Assembly: GCF_002008165.1 (NCBI RefSeq)
Contig: NZ_MRDM01000031.1
Span: 1-64,000 of the forward strand
Length of the DNA: 64,000 bases
Source: Rhizobium laguerreae
GTDB taxonomy: Bacteria; Pseudomonadota; Alphaproteobacteria; Rhizobiales; Rhizobiaceae
Reading direction: 5' to 3'
This document shows, in pieces, positions 28,398-37,078 of the stretch (its first letter is position 1; each line of letters begins with the position of its first letter). Below the pieces are notes generated by a model. The model made no database searches and had not been told where the DNA came from. It was given only the letters and a program-made list of their open reading frames with translations. The position numbers and the translations under genes were made by a program.

Positions 28398-28505
28398 TCA
28401 AGGACGAGCGGTGCCCCCAATTTTGTCTGCGCTCCGGGTCCCCTCCACTGTGACAAAATCGGCTCCCCCACTCGCCGGCTCCGCCGATTGCTTCGCAATC
28501 CTTGA
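28398..28505 (+). repeat. structured leader element B (before 28564 gene)
   Basis: Outer arms TCAAGGA (28398-28404) and TCCTTGA (28499-28505). Inside, ATTTTGTC (28420-28427) pairs with GACAAAAT (28452-28459), each flanked by CCCCC runs, and GATTGC-TTC-GCAATC (28486-28500) forms a triloop hairpin directly before the right outer arm. It ends 58 bases before the ATG at 28564. Layout equals element C with different stem bases. Confidence 0.75.
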
Positions 28506-28563
28506 CCCCTGCATCCCTCCATGGCCGCGGGCGGCGTCTTTCACAAACGTCAAGGAGACGACA

Positions 28564-28731
28564 ATGACCACTTGCATCGACGAAGTCATCGCGCTGCTGC
28601 AGGCCGAGCTGCGAAACGCTGATCCAACCGAGCGTCGCCAGATCGAGAACGAACTCGAACTGGCTCTGGCCGAACGCGAGGTGATCTGGGCCGAGCAGGA
28701 AGGCAGCATCGAGGCTGAGCCCCCGTTCTGA
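28564..28731 (+). CDS. small hypothetical protein, 55 residues
   Basis: Helical acidic protein: MTTCIDEVIALLQAELRNAD then TERRQIENELELALAEREVI. The ribosome site AAGGAG at 28552-28557 supports ATG 28564. It has no recognised domain but the composition is protein-like and it is preceded by element B in the same arrangement as its neighbours. Probably a plasmid-backbone gene. Confidence 0.65.
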   Translation: MTTCIDEVIALLQAELRNADPTERRQIENELELALAEREVIWAEQEGSIEAEPPF

Positions 28732-28905
28732 CGGAGGCTATCCCGTGTTCGTGAGCCTGGCCGGCCGGATCGACCGGCCGCCAGGCTATCAAGGGTTTCA
28801 CCCCTCGACACTCCCCGCCGGCTGACGCCGGAAACGGTCGCGTCCCCTTTGGGGCCGCGGGTCTCTTCTCTCTCTGACGTCCTATTTTACTCCAGCAAAT
28901 CCGGC

Positions 28906-29000
28906 GTCAAGGACGGCGCGGTCTCCCCCAATTTTTCCGGGCGCTGCGCTCTGGAAAAATCGGTTCCCCCGCTTGCGAGCCGCGTTCCGCGGTCCTTGAC
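28906..29000 (+). repeat. structured leader element C (before 29056 gene)
   Basis: Outer arms GTCAAGGAC (28906-28914) and GTCCTTGAC (28992-29000). Inside, ATTTTTCC (28931-28938) pairs with GGAAAAAT (28953-28960) around a loop containing GCGCTGCGCTC, flanked by CCCCC runs, and CCGCG-TTC-CGCGG (28980-28992) precedes the right arm. It ends 55 bases before the ATG. Confidence 0.75.
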
Positions 29001-29055
29001 CCCTCTTTGCAACAGAGTGGCCGATCTCCGTCATCAACATGAAGGAGATCACATT

Positions 29056-29532
29056 ATGACATCCGACCAGAACCTCATGCTTTACGCCAAGCTTGCCGGT
29101 TTCCGGCTCGTCGTCCTCGCAAATCGCTTCGGATGCGACACCGATTTCTCGCGAGAACTTCACGATCGGCTGATTGAAGGGCTCGAGGCGGCAGTCGCTC
29201 GCATCCGCGTCATCATGGAATTGGAACGAACCCTTATCGTCGGAGATGACGAATTCATTGCCTATCAGCTGCAGGGCGAGAACGAGATTTTTGGGCGCTT
29301 CACCATCAACCTGCTTGATGATCTCGACATCGATCTCGACACATGTGAATACCGCATCAACAGCCGTGGCTGGACCAACGCGGTTGCGGCGGATGACGGT
29401 GGGGTCGAGGTCAACTTTCCGACATTGGTCCGGTTGACCGACGATGAACTCGGCACACTGGCGCCGATCGTAAAGCAAATCACGCAGAAAACTGGAATTC
29501 CGGTTCATGCGGTGCGCGCCGTTCAATGCTAG
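29056..29532 (+). CDS. hypothetical protein, 158 residues
   Basis: No family recognised. The protein has an N-terminal helical part (MLYAKLAGFRLVVLANRFGC), a middle with FGRFTINLLDDLDIDLDTCE and a C-terminal LVRLTDDELGTLAPIVKQI. GAAGGAG upstream (29041-29047) supports ATG 29056. It is the fourth gene in this region preceded by a structured leader, so it is likely part of the same plasmid-backbone gene set. Confidence 0.6.
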   Translation: MTSDQNLMLYAKLAGFRLVVLANRFGCDTDFSRELHDRLIEGLEAAVARIRVIMELERTLIVGDDEFIAYQLQGENEIFGRFTINLLDDLDIDLDTCEYRINSRGWTNAVAADDGGVEVNFPTLVRLTDDELGTLAPIVKQITQKTGIPVHAVRAVQC

Positions 29533-29557
29533 CGGTAAAAGCGCTCGGATGCAGAGA

Positions 29558-29580
29558 GAGGCGGCTGATGCCGCCGCCTC
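29558..29580 (+). terminator. hairpin after 29056 gene
   Basis: GAGGCGGC and GCCGCCTC pair over eight bases around a seven-base loop, 26 bases after the stop. No T-run follows. Confidence 0.5.
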
Positions 29581-29628
29581 CTACTGGCGATGCTTACATT
29601 GTGAGCAAAGTTGCAGCATTGCTGTAAA

Positions 29629-29645
29629 TATTGTATATCACAATA
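29629..29645 (+). promoter_or_regulatory. operator-like inverted repeat before antitoxin
   Basis: TATTGT-N5-ACAATA lies 26 bases before the antitoxin ATG within an AT-rich promoter-like stretch (29611-29660), the usual place for antitoxin autoregulation. Confidence 0.45.
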
Positions 29646-29670
29646 AATACAGCAAAAAAAGGAAATCCAT

Positions 29671-29940
29671 ATGTCAAAATCAAGCGGTTCCTATTCAACC
29701 AGCGATCTATCGCGTAAATCTGGCGACATCATCGCCGAGGCTCTCCGCCATCCAGTGACCATCACCCAGCGGAATAAACCCCGGCTGGTTCTCCTGAATA
29801 TCGAAGACTACCAGCGGCTGATGAAGCAATCGAACCAGCGCACCGTCGGGATCATCGAAACGATGCCCGATGAACTGTTTGCCGAGTTCGAAAACGCCGT
29901 CGAGGCCTACGCCAGCGAGGACGAGGCAGGACGCTCATGA
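29671..29940 (+). CDS. Phd/YefM-type antitoxin (orphan)
   Basis: 89 residues. YSTSDLSRKSGDIIAEALRH followed by PVTITQRNKPRLVLLNIEDY is the Phd/YefM fold; the acidic C terminus EFENAVEAYASEDEAGRS would wrap the toxin. The toxin gene that overlaps its stop is broken, so this antitoxin seems to have lost its partner. AAGGAAA precedes the start. Confidence 0.82.
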   Translation: MSKSSGSYSTSDLSRKSGDIIAEALRHPVTITQRNKPRLVLLNIEDYQRLMKQSNQRTVGIIETMPDELFAEFENAVEAYASEDEAGRS

Positions 29941-30249
29941 ACTACGAGCTGTGAGAATGCCGCGGCGGGACGGTGATCTGGTTCTCTTCTTTCCCGTCAC
30001 CACCAAACAACCGGAGGCGTCGCGGTTTGCTGTGGAAGTGCCAGCGATCGAAAAGGGCCGCGCCGGTCTCGATGCCGATCGCAGGCTTTGGATCATCTTC
30101 GATGAGTTCAATACCGACATCGTTGGAAACTCATTCTATCTTGAGCCCGAGCCCCAACCGGCCGCTTCAGCAAGGCCTTCTTCCTGCCGCTGCTGCGCGA
30201 ATTCATCAGTCGCCGCAAGTCGGCCACGGAGGTCAGCCGATTCCGCTGA
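29937..30249 (+). pseudogene. decayed toxin gene, possibly PemK-like
   Basis: The ATGA overlap at 29937 starts a frame that reads MNYEL and stops at once. A second frame from about 29950 encodes DLVLFFPVTTKQPEASRFAV and LWIIFDEFNTDIVGNSFYLE, and after a one-base shift near 30155 a third frame gives GRFSKAFFLPLLREFISRRK and ends at 30249. Together they make a recognisable C-terminal two-thirds of a rhizobial toxin often labelled growth inhibitor/PemK-like; the label is from memory. At least one deletion and one frameshift inactivate it. Confidence 0.6.
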
Positions 30250-30452
30250 CCTTTGGCTCGTGATAGCCTCGTTACCGCTTGGCCTGCTGCAGCTATCACA
30301 AATAGTCTCCGCCGCTCCGCGCGTCGAAAGTTTCGATCTTGTCTTGCCCGTTGGGGCTGATCCGGCCGGATACGCATGGGCGATACCTTCCGCTATCGTC
30401 GGCGGTATCGATAAAGGCGCCAGCAAGGACGAGGTGCAGGATCAACCGTCAC
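30250..30452. other. spacer, no gene recognised
   Basis: About 200 bases between the decayed toxin and the traG fragment. No domain, repeat or terminator recognised. Confidence 0.4.
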
Positions 30453-31408
30453 TCACGGCACCGGTTTGACGAAGCGGTTCGCCTTGGCTGCCGCATTCAT
30501 GTCCTTCCGCCGGAAGTAGATCGCCCGTCCGCAGCGGATCGGGCGATGGCCCTGCACGATGATGATCTGCTCGTCCTTGCGCATCGACTGGGTGATTTCG
30601 TGCGGCATGATCAGCGGCCGGCGCTGGAAATTGACGCTCTCGGATTTACGCGTACCGCCATTTTTCGTGTCCCAGCCGATATTGCGCGAACGCCCTTGAA
30701 CCTCGACGGTCATTTCCCCGCATTGGGCAGAAACATTTCGCGCCGTATCGAGCGCCTTGATCGCGGCGTAGGAGACAAAGGCGCAGCCATCGATCCATGA
30801 CGTCGCGCCATCCTTGCCGAAGTGCCGCTCCAGCTGTCCGACCGATTGATAGAGCAGCATCATGCTGATGCCGTACTTACGACCGCGATCGCGCGCCTCT
30901 TCCAGCACCCGAATATAGCCGAGCAGGTCGACCTCATCGAGCATGAAGAGCGCTCGGCGGCTGAAGCGGCCATCGGCCTGGACCATGGCGTTGATCAGAG
31001 AGCCGATGATGACGCGCCCGATGCCCGGATAGGAGCGCAGGATCGACGCCGGGATATTGAGGAATACGTCCGTCCCGCCAGCGATGATATCGCTCGACCT
31101 GAAGGTATTGCCGCAGACGAGCGCGGCGTAACTATCCAACGAGAGCCATTGCGTGTCCTTCGACGCCGTCGAATAGACACCCGAGAAGGTCTGTTCGGTC
31201 ATGTTGGTGAAGACGCCGAGCGTTTCGCGGATGAAGGCAGATTCCGAGTGTTCTTGAATATCGCGCAGCATGGCGAGCACCGACGGCTCCGGCTCGGAAA
31301 CGATCTGGCGCAGGCTACGCAGGTTGCGCCGGCCGGCATATTCCGGCGACAACATGACGTGGGCGAGCAGGCCGGTTCGCGCGCTTGCCTCTTCCGGTCA
31401 GCCGTCAT
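30453..31408 (-). pseudogene. traG: traD-traG deletion fusion (coupling protein fragment)
   Basis: The frame ending at 30453 is the C-terminal half of a VirD4/TraG coupling ATPase: HVMLSPEYAGRRNLRSLRQI, GVYSTASKDTQWLSLDSYAA, Walker B region RALFMLDEVDLLGYIRVLEE, GISMMLLYQSVGQLE and FRRKDMNAAAKAN near the end. The N-terminal membrane part and Walker A are missing. Upstream, ATG 31408 overlaps the traC stop and reads MTADRKRQARE, the start of TraD, then passes into traG sequence at about 31380. I infer one deletion removing most of traD and the first half of traG. The coupling protein should be non-functional. Confidence 0.8.
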
Positions 31409-31685
31409 GTGAAACCTCCGACGGCGCTCCAGTCCCACTATCTGATGGTCGACGTGTTTGAGGAGGCGCGCCACCAGGCCCCTTCTTTTCCTGTTTGCGA
31501 AATCGCGCAGCGATCTCTTCGAAAATCCGGTCGATCTCCTCGTCGGCGATCTCCGTTTCCGCCAGCCCGGACTTCATCGCCGCACGGGCAAACCGCTCGG
31601 CGGATTTAACGATCAAACTTCTCCTGCGTTCTCTGAGCTTCTCGATCTGGGCATCGAGATCAGAAATCGATGATTTGACGGCCAT
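31398..31685 (-). CDS. traC: conjugal transfer protein TraC
   Basis: 95 residues. Basic N-terminal coiled region (DAQIEKLRERRRSLIVKSAE) then GLAETEIADEEIDRIFEEIA and FRKQEKK, the pattern of Ti-type TraC, which helps form the relaxosome at oriT. Divergent from traA with oriT between them, as on Ti plasmids. Its stop overlaps the traD remnant start by eleven bases. Confidence 0.82.
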   Translation of the reverse strand: MAVKSSISDLDAQIEKLRERRRSLIVKSAERFARAAMKSGLAETEIADEEIDRIFEEIAARFRKQEKKGPGGAPPQTRRPSDSGTGAPSEVSHDG

Positions 31686-31846
31686 CGTGGGTTTCTCCTT
31701 TCCTGAAAATACCGCTCCTTATACTGACTAGAATAAGATAGTTAAACAGGCTATTTTGCACCAGCCCGAAAATGTCGGGGCTGGAATTCCGGCTGATGGC
31801 CGTCTTCCGGAAAAGCGGTATCGGCCCTGCGGTCCGATCGGTTTGA

Positions 31847-31875
31847 GGGCGCAATATACGTCGCTGTCGCGACGT
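31847..31875. other. oriT core, Ti-type
   Basis: GGGCGCAATATACGTCGC begins at 31848 and is followed by an inverted repeat ACGTCGC-TGTC-GCGACGT (31858-31875). This arrangement, between divergent traA and traC, matches what I recall of the Ti/RSF1010-like oriT family, with nicking expected in the GGGCGCA stretch. The remaining 31686-31846 spacer holds the traC promoter. Confidence 0.7.
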
Positions 31876-31898
31876 GCCCGGATGATGTGGAGACGTCA

Positions 31899-34800
31899 GT
31901 GGCGATCATGTTCGTCAGAGCGCAGGTGATCAGCAGAGGGACGGGGCGCAGCATCGTCTCGGCCGCGGCCTATCGCCACCGCGCCCGGATGATGGACGAG
32001 CAGGCCGGTACGTCCTTCAGCTATCGAGGCGGGAGGGCCGAACTGGTGCATGAGGAGCTGGCTCTGCCGACGCAGATACCGGAATGGCTGCGCACGGCAA
32101 TCGATGGCCGCACCGTTGCAGCGGCGAGTGAGGCGCTGTGGAATGCGGTCGATGCTTTCGAGAAACGGGCGGACGCGCAGCTGGCGCGTGAGCTGATCAT
32201 CGCCTTGCCGGAGGAACTGACGCGGGCCGAGAATATCGCGCTGGTGCGTGAGTTCGTCCGCGACAATCTCACCTCGAAGGGCATGGTCGCGGACTGGGTC
32301 TATCACGACAAGGACGGCAATCCGCATATCCATCTGATGACGGCGCTAAGACCGCTGACGCAGGAGGGGTTTGGACGCAAGAAGGTGGCAGTCACCGGTG
32401 AAGACGGCGCGCCGTTGCGCGTCGTCACGCCGGACCGCCCAAAGGGCAGGATCGTCTACAAGCTCTGGACTGGCGACAAGGAAACCATGAAGGCCTGGAA
32501 GATCGCCTGGGCGGAAACGGCCAACCGGCACCTGGCGCTTGCAGGCCATGAGATCCGGATCGACGGCCGCTCCTATGCCGAACAGGGTCTCGATGGCATC
32601 GCGCAAAAACATCTCGGGCCGGAAAAGGCAGCACTCTCCCGCAGGGGTGCTACGATGTACTTCGCGCCGGCCGACCTTGCCCGGCGGCAGGAAATGGCCG
32701 ACCGGCTGCTCGCCGAACCGGAGTTTCTGTTGAAGCGGCTCGGCAATGAACGCTCCACCTTCGATGAGCGCGATATCGCCAAGGCGCTGCATCGATATGT
32801 CGACGATCCTTCGGACTTCGCTAATATCCGCGCGGGGCTGATGGCGTCGGACGACCTGGTCATCTTGAAGCCGCAGGAGGTCGATCCTGAAACGGGCAAG
32901 GTAGCGGAACCCGCTGTCTTCACCACGCGCGAGATACTGCGCATCGAGTATGACATGGCGCGGTCGGCGCAGGTGTTGTCGGAGCACAAAGGTTTTGCCG
33001 TTCCGTCACGGTATATCGCGGCCGCCGTCAAAAGCGTCGAAGCTGGCGATCTCGACAAACCCTTCAAGCTCGATGCGGAACAGGTCAATGCCATCCGTCA
33101 TGTCACCGGTGACAGCGGCATCGCGGCCGTGGTCGGCCTTGCCGGTGCCGGCAAGTCGACACTGCTTGCCGCGGCACGCGTCGCTTGGGAGAGCGGTGGC
33201 CGCCGGGTCATCGGCGCGGCCCTTGCGGGGAAGGCTGCGGAGGGACTGGAAGACAGCTCCGGCATCAGGTCGCGAACACTCGCCTCCTGGGAACTCATCT
33301 GGGCCAATGGGCGCGACACGCTTCACCGCGGCGATGTAGTGGTTGTCGACGAGGCCGGCATGGTGTCGTCGCAGCAGATGGCCCGCGTGCTGAAGCTCGT
33401 GGAACAGGCGGGGGCGAAAGTCGTCCTGGTCGGCGACGCGATGCAGCTGCAGCCGATCCAGGCGGGTGCGGCGTTCCGGGCGATCACTGAGCGGATCGGT
33501 TTTGCCGAACTTGCCGGCGTGCGCCGTCAGCGGGAAGACTGGGCGCGCGAGGCATCGCGGCTTTTTGCGCGCGGCGAGACGGAGAAAGGTCTCGATGCCT
33601 ATGCGCAGCAGGGTCGCCTTGTCGAGGCGGAAACGCGTGACGAAATCATCGGGCGCATTGTTGACGACTGGACGGCGGCGCGCCGACAGGCGATCCAGGC
33701 TTCAAGCACGGCCGGCAGTGATGGTCGTCTTCGCGGTAACGAGCTTCTTGTACTCGCCCATACCAATCAAGACGTGAAGCGTCTGAACGAAGCGCTGCGA
33801 TCGGTGATGACAGGAGAGGGCGCACTCGGTGAGGGCCGCTCTTTCCGGACCGAACGTGGTGCGCGCGAGTTCGCCGCCGGCGACCGCATCATCTTCCTGG
33901 AGAATGCCCGCTTCCTCGAGCCACGTGCGCGCCGTCTTGGTCCGCAATATGTGAAGAACGGCATGCTCGGCACCGTCGTTTCCACCGGCGACAAACGTGG
34001 CGAGGTTTTGCTGTCGGTCCGTCTCGACAATGGCCGTGACGTCGTCATCAGTGAGGACAGCTACCGCAATGTCGACCATGGCTACGCCGCGACCATTCAC
34101 AAATCACAAGGTGCCACCGTCGAGAGAACCTTCGTACTCGCCACCGGCATGATGGACCAGCATCTGACCTATGTGTCGATGACCCGACATCGCGACCGCG
34201 CTGACCTCTATGCCGCGAAGGAAGATTTTGAAGCGAGGCCGGAATGGGGAAGGAAGCCGCATGTCGATCATGCCGCCGGAGTGACCGGTGAGCTCGTGGA
34301 AACCGGACAAGCCAAGTTCCGGCCGAATGACGAGGATGCCGACGACAGTCCTTATGCCGACGTGAAGACGGATGACGGAAGCGTCCATCGTCTCTGGGGT
34401 GTGAGCTTGCCGAAGGCACTCGAAGAGGGCGGTGTCTCCGAAGGCGACACGGTCACCCTGCGCAAGGACGGTGTCGAGAAGGTCAAGGTTCAGGTTCCGA
34501 TCGTCGATGAGCAAACTGGGCAGAAGCGGTTCGAGGAAAGAGAAGTCGATCGCAATGTCTGGACCGCCAAGCGGATTGAAACCGCCGCAGAACGCCAGGA
34601 ACGGATCGAGCGGGAAAGCCATCGGCCGGATGTGTTCAAGCAGCTCGTCGAACGTCTGTCGCGCTCCGGCGCCAAGACGACGACACTCGATTTTGAAAGC
34701 GAGGCCGGTTATCGCGCCTATGCCGACGACTTCGCGCGACGCCGTGGTCTCGATCATCTTTCGCTTGCCGCAGCCGGGGTGGAGGAAAGCCTTTCCCGGC

Positions 34801-36530
34801 GGTGGGCCGGGATCGCCGAGAGGCGCGAGCAACTGGCGAAGCTCTGGGAGCGGGCGAGCATGGCGCTCGGCTTCACGATCGAGCGGGAACGGCGGGTCGC
34901 CTATAGCGAGGAACGGGCAGAACCCACACCCGTCTTGGAGGCAGACGTTGTGAGTGGCCGATATCTGATCCCGCCCGCCACAGGCTTCACCAGGAGCGTG
35001 GAGGAAGACGCGCGGCTGGCTCAGCTTGCGTCGCCGGCCGGGAAGGAACGGGAGGCGATCCTGCGGCCGCTATTGGAGAAGATCTATCGTGACCCGGATG
35101 CGGCGCTTGTCGTCCTGAACGCGCTTTCATCGGATGCAAGTATCGAACCTCGCAGGCTTGTTGACGATCTTGCCGCGACACCCGACCGGCTTGGCCGCCT
35201 GCGTGGTTCCGATCTGATCGTCGACGGTCGTGCGGCACGCGACGAGCGCAGCAACGCGACCGCGGCATTGCTGGAACTGATACCGTTGGCCCGCGCGCAT
35301 GCCACCGAGTTCCGCCGGAATGCTGAGCGGTTTGGTTTCCGTGAGCAACAACGCCGCGCTCACATGTCCCTGCCGATCCCGGCTCTTTCCAGGCAAGCGA
35401 TGGCGCGTCTCGTGGAGATCGAGGCGGTGCGCAGTCAGGGTGGTGACGACGCCTACAAGACCGCCTTTGCGTTCGCCACAGAAGACCGCTCGCTCGTGCA
35501 GGAAGTCAAGGCCGTCAGCGAGGCGCTCACGGCCCGCTTCGGCTGGAGCGCCTTCACATCCAGAGCCGATACGGTTGCCGAACGCAACATGGTCGAGCGT
35601 ATGCCGGAGGACCTCACAAGCGTCAGAGGCGAGGAGTTGACCCAGCTGTTTAAAGCCGTGAAGCGCTTTGCCGACGAGCAGCATCTCGTCGAGCGGCGGG
35701 ATCGCTCGAAGATCGTCGCTGGCGCCAGCGTCGATCCCGAGAAGGAGAATGTCCCCATGCTCGCCGCAGTCACCGAGTTCAAGACCCCTGTCGACGAGGA
35801 GGCGCGATCTCGTGTGCTCTCAGGTCCTCTCTATCGCCAGCAGCGAGCAGCGCTGGCGGCCGTGGCAGGCGCGATCTGGCGCGATCCGGCCGGCGCCGTC
35901 GGCAAGCTCGAAGAGCTGCTCCAGAAAGGTTTTGCTGCCGATCGCATCGCCGCTGCGGTGACCAACGATCCGGCCGCCTACGGCGCGTTACGCGGTTCCG
36001 ATCGCCTGATGGACCGGATGCTGGCCACCGGCCGGGAGCGGAAAGAGGCGGTGCAGGCCATGCCTGAAGCCGCCGCCCGCCTGCGCGCGCTCGGTTCGAC
36101 CTACGTCAATGTGTTCGCTGCCGAACGCCAGGTTGTTGGCGAGGAGCGACGGCGCATGGCAGTCGCCATTCCCGGCCTGTCGAAGCCGGCGGAAGACGTG
36201 CTCATGCGACTGACAGCAGAGGCGAAGAACAACGGTCGCAAGCGGAATGCATCGGCCGTTTCTCTCGATCCGACTATTCGCCAGGAGTTCGCCGCAGTCA
36301 GCCGGGCGCTCGACGAGCGCTTTGGTCGCAATGCCATCCTCCGAGAGGAGAAGGATCTCGTCAACGGTGTGCCACCAGCACAGCGCAATGCCTTCGAGGC
36401 GATGCGAGAAAAGCTGAAGGTTCTGCAACAAGCAGTCCGCTGGGAAAGCAGTGAGCAGATCATCTCAGAACGGCGTCAGCGGGCTGTCGGCCGTGGGCGC
36501 GGCATTGAACTCCGAGACGCACTAAAGTGA
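31899..36530 (+). CDS. traA: Ti-type conjugative relaxase/helicase TraA
   Basis: 1,543 residues from GTG 31899 (product MAIMFVRAQVISRGTGRSIV). The MobA/MobL-type relaxase domain comes first, with a Tyr-containing AAYRHRARM near residue 27 and the metal motif DKDGNPHIHLM near residue 142. A TraI/RecD-like helicase follows: Walker A VVGLAGAGKST near residue 415, Walker B VVVDEAGMVSS near residue 484, and a C-terminal helicase motif YAATIHKSQGATVERTF near residue 729. The last third is a long helical region. It nicks oriT and unwinds DNA for transfer. The protein looks intact, unlike traG. The usual downstream traF and traB are absent; the gene is followed by a catabolic-gene scar. Confidence 0.95.
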   Translation: MAIMFVRAQVISRGTGRSIVSAAAYRHRARMMDEQAGTSFSYRGGRAELVHEELALPTQIPEWLRTAIDGRTVAAASEALWNAVDAFEKRADAQLARELIIALPEELTRAENIALVREFVRDNLTSKGMVADWVYHDKDGNPHIHLMTALRPLTQEGFGRKKVAVTGEDGAPLRVVTPDRPKGRIVYKLWTGDKETMKAWKIAWAETANRHLALAGHEIRIDGRSYAEQGLDGIAQKHLGPEKAALSRRGATMYFAPADLARRQEMADRLLAEPEFLLKRLGNERSTFDERDIAKALHRYVDDPSDFANIRAGLMASDDLVILKPQEVDPETGKVAEPAVFTTREILRIEYDMARSAQVLSEHKGFAVPSRYIAAAVKSVEAGDLDKPFKLDAEQVNAIRHVTGDSGIAAVVGLAGAGKSTLLAAARVAWESGGRRVIGAALAGKAAEGLEDSSGIRSRTLASWELIWANGRDTLHRGDVVVVDEAGMVSSQQMARVLKLVEQAGAKVVLVGDAMQLQPIQAGAAFRAITERIGFAELAGVRRQREDWAREASRLFARGETEKGLDAYAQQGRLVEAETRDEIIGRIVDDWTAARRQAIQASSTAGSDGRLRGNELLVLAHTNQDVKRLNEALRSVMTGEGALGEGRSFRTERGAREFAAGDRIIFLENARFLEPRARRLGPQYVKNGMLGTVVSTGDKRGEVLLSVRLDNGRDVVISEDSYRNVDHGYAATIHKSQGATVERTFVLATGMMDQHLTYVSMTRHRDRADLYAAKEDFEARPEWGRKPHVDHAAGVTGELVETGQAKFRPNDEDADDSPYADVKTDDGSVHRLWGVSLPKALEEGGVSEGDTVTLRKDGVEKVKVQVPIVDEQTGQKRFEEREVDRNVWTAKRIETAAERQERIERESHRPDVFKQLVERLSRSGAKTTTLDFESEAGYRAYADDFARRRGLDHLSLAAAGVEESLSRRWAGIAERREQLAKLWERASMALGFTIERERRVAYSEERAEPTPVLEADVVSGRYLIPPATGFTRSVEEDARLAQLASPAGKEREAILRPLLEKIYRDPDAALVVLNALSSDASIEPRRLVDDLAATPDRLGRLRGSDLIVDGRAARDERSNATAALLELIPLARAHATEFRRNAERFGFREQQRRAHMSLPIPALSRQAMARLVEIEAVRSQGGDDAYKTAFAFATEDRSLVQEVKAVSEALTARFGWSAFTSRADTVAERNMVERMPEDLTSVRGEELTQLFKAVKRFADEQHLVERRDRSKIVAGASVDPEKENVPMLAAVTEFKTPVDEEARSRVLSGPLYRQQRAALAAVAGAIWRDPAGAVGKLEELLQKGFAADRIAAAVTNDPAAYGALRGSDRLMDRMLATGRERKEAVQAMPEAAARLRALGSTYVNVFAAERQVVGEERRRMAVAIPGLSKPAEDVLMRLTAEAKNNGRKRNASAVSLDPTIRQEFAAVSRALDERFGRNAILREEKDLVNGVPPAQRNAFEAMREKLKVLQQAVRWESSEQIISERRQRAVGRGRGIELRDALK

Positions 36531-36639
36531 ACAGGAGAGCACTTACGATTGCAATCGTCATCGTGAGCCGGGCGCACGGAGTCGCAATCCCGTGCCGTAG
36601 TCCGATGATGCGGAACAGCGGTCGCGGAACCTCTGATCA

Positions 36640-37078
36640 AGCTACGGTTTATCAAAGGGATCGTTTGGTTCCCGCCGCTGCAGCCGGTGAGGACAGGATC
36701 GTCGTCGACGAAGTCGCGCTCGGCGCCGCCCTTCCCGAGATCGGCAAGGTCAGTCCCGTCGCCGGCGATGCCTCAATGCGATATATCACCCGCGCCGTCG
36801 ATCTCGCCATGTCTGGCCAAGCCGATGTCATCGTCACCGCGCCCATCAAAAAGGAAGCGATGAACCTCGCCGGCCATCCCCATTGCGGCGAAAACGGCCT
36901 GTTCGGCACCGAAGACATGGAATTCCTGGCGCCCGCCGTCGAGCAGGCGCAGGCAAAGGGCATCGACGTCGTCGGCCCGATCTCGGCCGATACGGTGTTT
37001 GCCCGCGCCTATAACGGCGCCTTCGATCTTGTCATCGCCCAGTATCACGATCAGGGCCATCCTTGGATTCCAACGTGA
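36640..37078 (+). pseudogene. pdxA2-type dehydrogenase remnant with internal deletion
   Basis: Pieces of a 4-hydroxythreonine-4-phosphate dehydrogenase-like protein: IGKVSPVAGDASMRYITRAV and DVIVTAPIKKEAMNLAGH, joined directly to GENGLFGTEDMEFLAPAVEQ, then VFARAYNGAFDLVIAQYHDQ. In intact relatives about 100 residues lie between the AGH and GENGLFGTED blocks, so there is an in-frame central deletion, and both ends are missing. At 37063-37078 it runs into thiamine-diphosphate enzyme sequence. The residues upstream back to 36527 are not PdxA-like. Confidence 0.8.

Noticed and set aside
24932..29000. CRISPR-like array in the repeated region
   Set aside because: The repeats are few, long, diverged, unevenly spaced and each tied to a gene start; there are no spacers of constant length and no cas genes.
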